A DNA stretch of 6,915 bases from an uncultured Dermabacteraceae bacterium (lineage in GTDB: Bacteria; Actinomycetota; Actinomycetes; Actinomycetales; Dermabacteraceae), in contig CALTZZ010000119.1 of NCBI GenBank assembly GCA_943913905.1, positions 1 through 6,915 on the forward strand. Direction: 5' to 3'. The notes beneath the pieces are model-generated. The model was not told where the DNA came from and ran no database searches. It worked only from the letters and a program-made list of their open reading frames with translations. Position numbers and translations under genes: made by a program. Below are positions 5,798-6,915 of this stretch, one piece after another. How positions within the stretch are numbered: the stretch's first letter is position 1; each line of letters starts with the position of its first letter.

Positions 5798-5803
5798 ACC
5801 CTA
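5798..5803 (-). promoter_or_regulatory. Putative -10 element (TAGGGT) for hisD, overlapping the dnaE stop codon
   Basis: TAGGGT on the minus strand ends seven bases before the hisD ATG, and its first three bases are the dnaE stop codon. This is the same hexamer and spacing as before the DUF3054 gene, and would yield a leaderless hisD message. The position 17 bases upstream reads TGCTGG, a poor -35. AGGG could instead act as a weak ribosome site in a dnaE-hisD transcript, so the call is tentative. Confidence 0.4.
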
Positions 5804-6915
5804 CTGCAGGCAGCTCGCCCCCAGCAGAGTCTTCAGCGATGCGAACAGTGCCGGCGACGGCTGCACCGACAAACGACGATCCACACGCATCAGGGTTGAC
5901 CGGCCAGGCTCGGTGATCTTAATCCGCACCTCGCTGCCGCCCGGGTTATCCGCGAGAATCGAACGCAGCTGCTGAGCGATCTCGTCTGTGAGGCGAACGT
6001 CCGGCACCGTGATCATGAGAGGACCGTCGGCCCCCGCACTCGACGTATCAATCACGGTCATTTCCTGGACCCGCATTTCTGCCGAGCCCTTCGAGTTATC
6101 AACGCGGCCGCGCATGCTCACCACGAGGTCTTCCGCGAGTTCAGTCGCCACCTGCTGGTACGACTGGGGGAACATCAGACAGTCGATTGACCCCTCCAGG
6201 TCCTCCACCGTGACGATTGCCCACGTATCGCCCTTCTTCGTGGTCTTACGCTGAATGCTCGTGATCAACCCGGCCACATTCATCATGCCGAGCGAATCGG
6301 TGTCTTCCATTTCCGAAAGCTGGCTCATCGAGTACGTCGAATGCTGCGAAATCAGGTGCTCCAACCCCTGCAGCGGGTGGTCACTCACGTAGAGACCCAA
6401 CATCGTGCGCTCAAAGGACAGTTTCTGCTTGCGATCCCACTCCGGCAGCTCAGGGATCGTCACGGTCGCTGCAGAACCAGATGCCGCGTCGTCCCCAAAC
6501 ATGCCGTCACCGAACAGGTCGTACTGCCCCTGCTGCTCCTTGCGCTTCACATCCACTACACCGTCCACGGCATCTTCGTGAATCAGCACGAGCGCACGGC
6601 GGTTGTAGCCCATCGAATCGAACGCACCGCCCTTGATGAGCGACTCGATCGTGCGCTTATTGCAGACCACGAGCGGGACTTTGTCCAAGAAGTCAGTGAA
6701 GCTCTCGAAGGCACCTTTTTCTTCGCGCGCCTCGATGATCGCTTCCACCACGTTTGCGCCCACGTTGCGGATCGCAGACAGGCCAAAGCGAATGTCGCTA
6801 CCGACGGCCGAGAAGTACATGCCGGACTCATTGACATCGGGCGGCAGCACGGTGATGTGCCGGTGTCGGCAATCCCCCAGGTACAGGCCGAGCCGGTCGC
6901 GGTTGTCCTGCGTAG
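5801..6915 (-). CDS. dnaE: DNA polymerase III alpha subunit, C-terminal part (gene runs off the right edge)
   Basis: The replicative DNA polymerase catalytic subunit. About 370 C-terminal residues are visible; the PHP and catalytic palm domains lie outside the window. The frame remains open to the right edge, reading DNRDRLGLYLGDCRHRHITV and then LPPDVNES, a typical DnaE stretch, so the in-frame GTG at 6850 is not the start. Going along the protein: a helix-hairpin-helix region (FGLSAIRNVGANVVEAIIEA, then FTDFLDKV and IKGGAFDSMG), a probable internal beta-clamp binding motif QYDLF (about 6528-6514), the linker to SDHPL, an OB-fold (NVAGLITSIQRKTTKKGDTW, then DLEGSIDCLMFPQSY), and the variable C-terminal tail ending in GASCLQ. 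Full clamp and OB regions make an intact gene likely. The type is DnaE1 rather than the error-prone DnaE2, judging from the clamp motif and the long tail. hisD begins 10 bases after the stop. Confidence 0.95.
   Translation of the reverse strand, partial: TQDNRDRLGLYLGDCRHRHITVLPPDVNESGMYFSAVGSDIRFGLSAIRNVGANVVEAIIEAREEKGAFESFTDFLDKVPLVVCNKRTIESLIKGGAFDSMGYNRRALVLIHEDAVDGVVDVKRKEQQGQYDLFGDGMFGDDAASGSAATVTIPELPEWDRKQKLSFERTMLGLYVSDHPLQGLEHLISQHSTYSMSQLSEMEDTDSLGMMNVAGLITSIQRKTTKKGDTWAIVTVEDLEGSIDCLMFPQSYQQVATELAEDLVVSMRGRVDNSKGSAEMRVQEMTVIDTSSAGADGPLMITVPDVRLTDEIAQQLRSILADNPGGSEVRIKITEPGRSTLMRVDRRLSVQPSPALFASLKTLLGASCLQ

Noticed and set aside
6848..6850. GTG at 6850 as a start of a shorter DnaE-like protein
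   Set aside because: The frame remains open to the window edge and the residues upstream (LGLYLGDCRHRHIT) are ordinary DnaE sequence, so the gene is simply cut by the window.
1..6915. Search for CRISPR arrays, tRNA or rRNA genes, insertion sequences and attachment sites
   Set aside because: No tandem direct repeats with spacers, tRNA-like cloverleaf, transposase, integrase or terminal inverted repeats were seen; coding density is high throughout.

Overview
This 6.9 kb window looks like a chromosomal segment of a high-GC Gram-positive bacterium (Actinomycetota). The grounds are a high GC content, frequent GTG starts, TANNNT-type -10 elements placed directly before start codons, an actinobacterial DUF3054-type membrane protein, and a dnaE-hisD-hisC-hisB neighbourhood typical of that phylum. 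An Actinomycetaceae-like genus (Trueperella, Arcanobacterium or Actinomyces type) is possible, but this is a guess that the sequence alone cannot settle.

Layout from left to right. Minus strand: the start of an acidic hypothetical protein that runs off the left edge (1-225), hisB (228-851) and hisC (848-1981), read in the order hisC, hisB, hypothetical. A 175-base divergent intergenic region follows (1982-2156), with a likely leaderless promoter for hisC and a promoter plus imperfect palindromes ahead of the plus-strand genes. Plus strand: a secreted Amidase_2-type peptidoglycan amidase with a twin-arginine-like signal (2157-3590), a four-helix DUF3054-type membrane protein (3623-4000) and a small cupin protein (3997-4401) whose start overlaps the previous stop. 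A short hairpin (4411-4431) separates these from the convergent minus-strand hisD (4438-5790). hisD lies 10 bases after the 3' end of dnaE, whose first part lies beyond the right edge (5801-6915).

hisD, hisC and hisB encode late or central steps of histidine biosynthesis: imidazoleglycerol-phosphate dehydration (HisB), histidinol-phosphate transamination (HisC) and histidinol oxidation (HisD). In most actinobacteria these genes sit together as hisD-hisC-hisB. Here three plus-strand genes (envelope amidase, membrane protein, cupin) lie between hisD and hisC, so hisC needs its own promoter, and one is visible. No previously undescribed system is evident. The points most worth checking are the split his cluster, the apparent leaderless starts of hisC, hisD and the DUF3054 gene, the palindromes in the divergent region, and the altered metal-site motif of the cupin.
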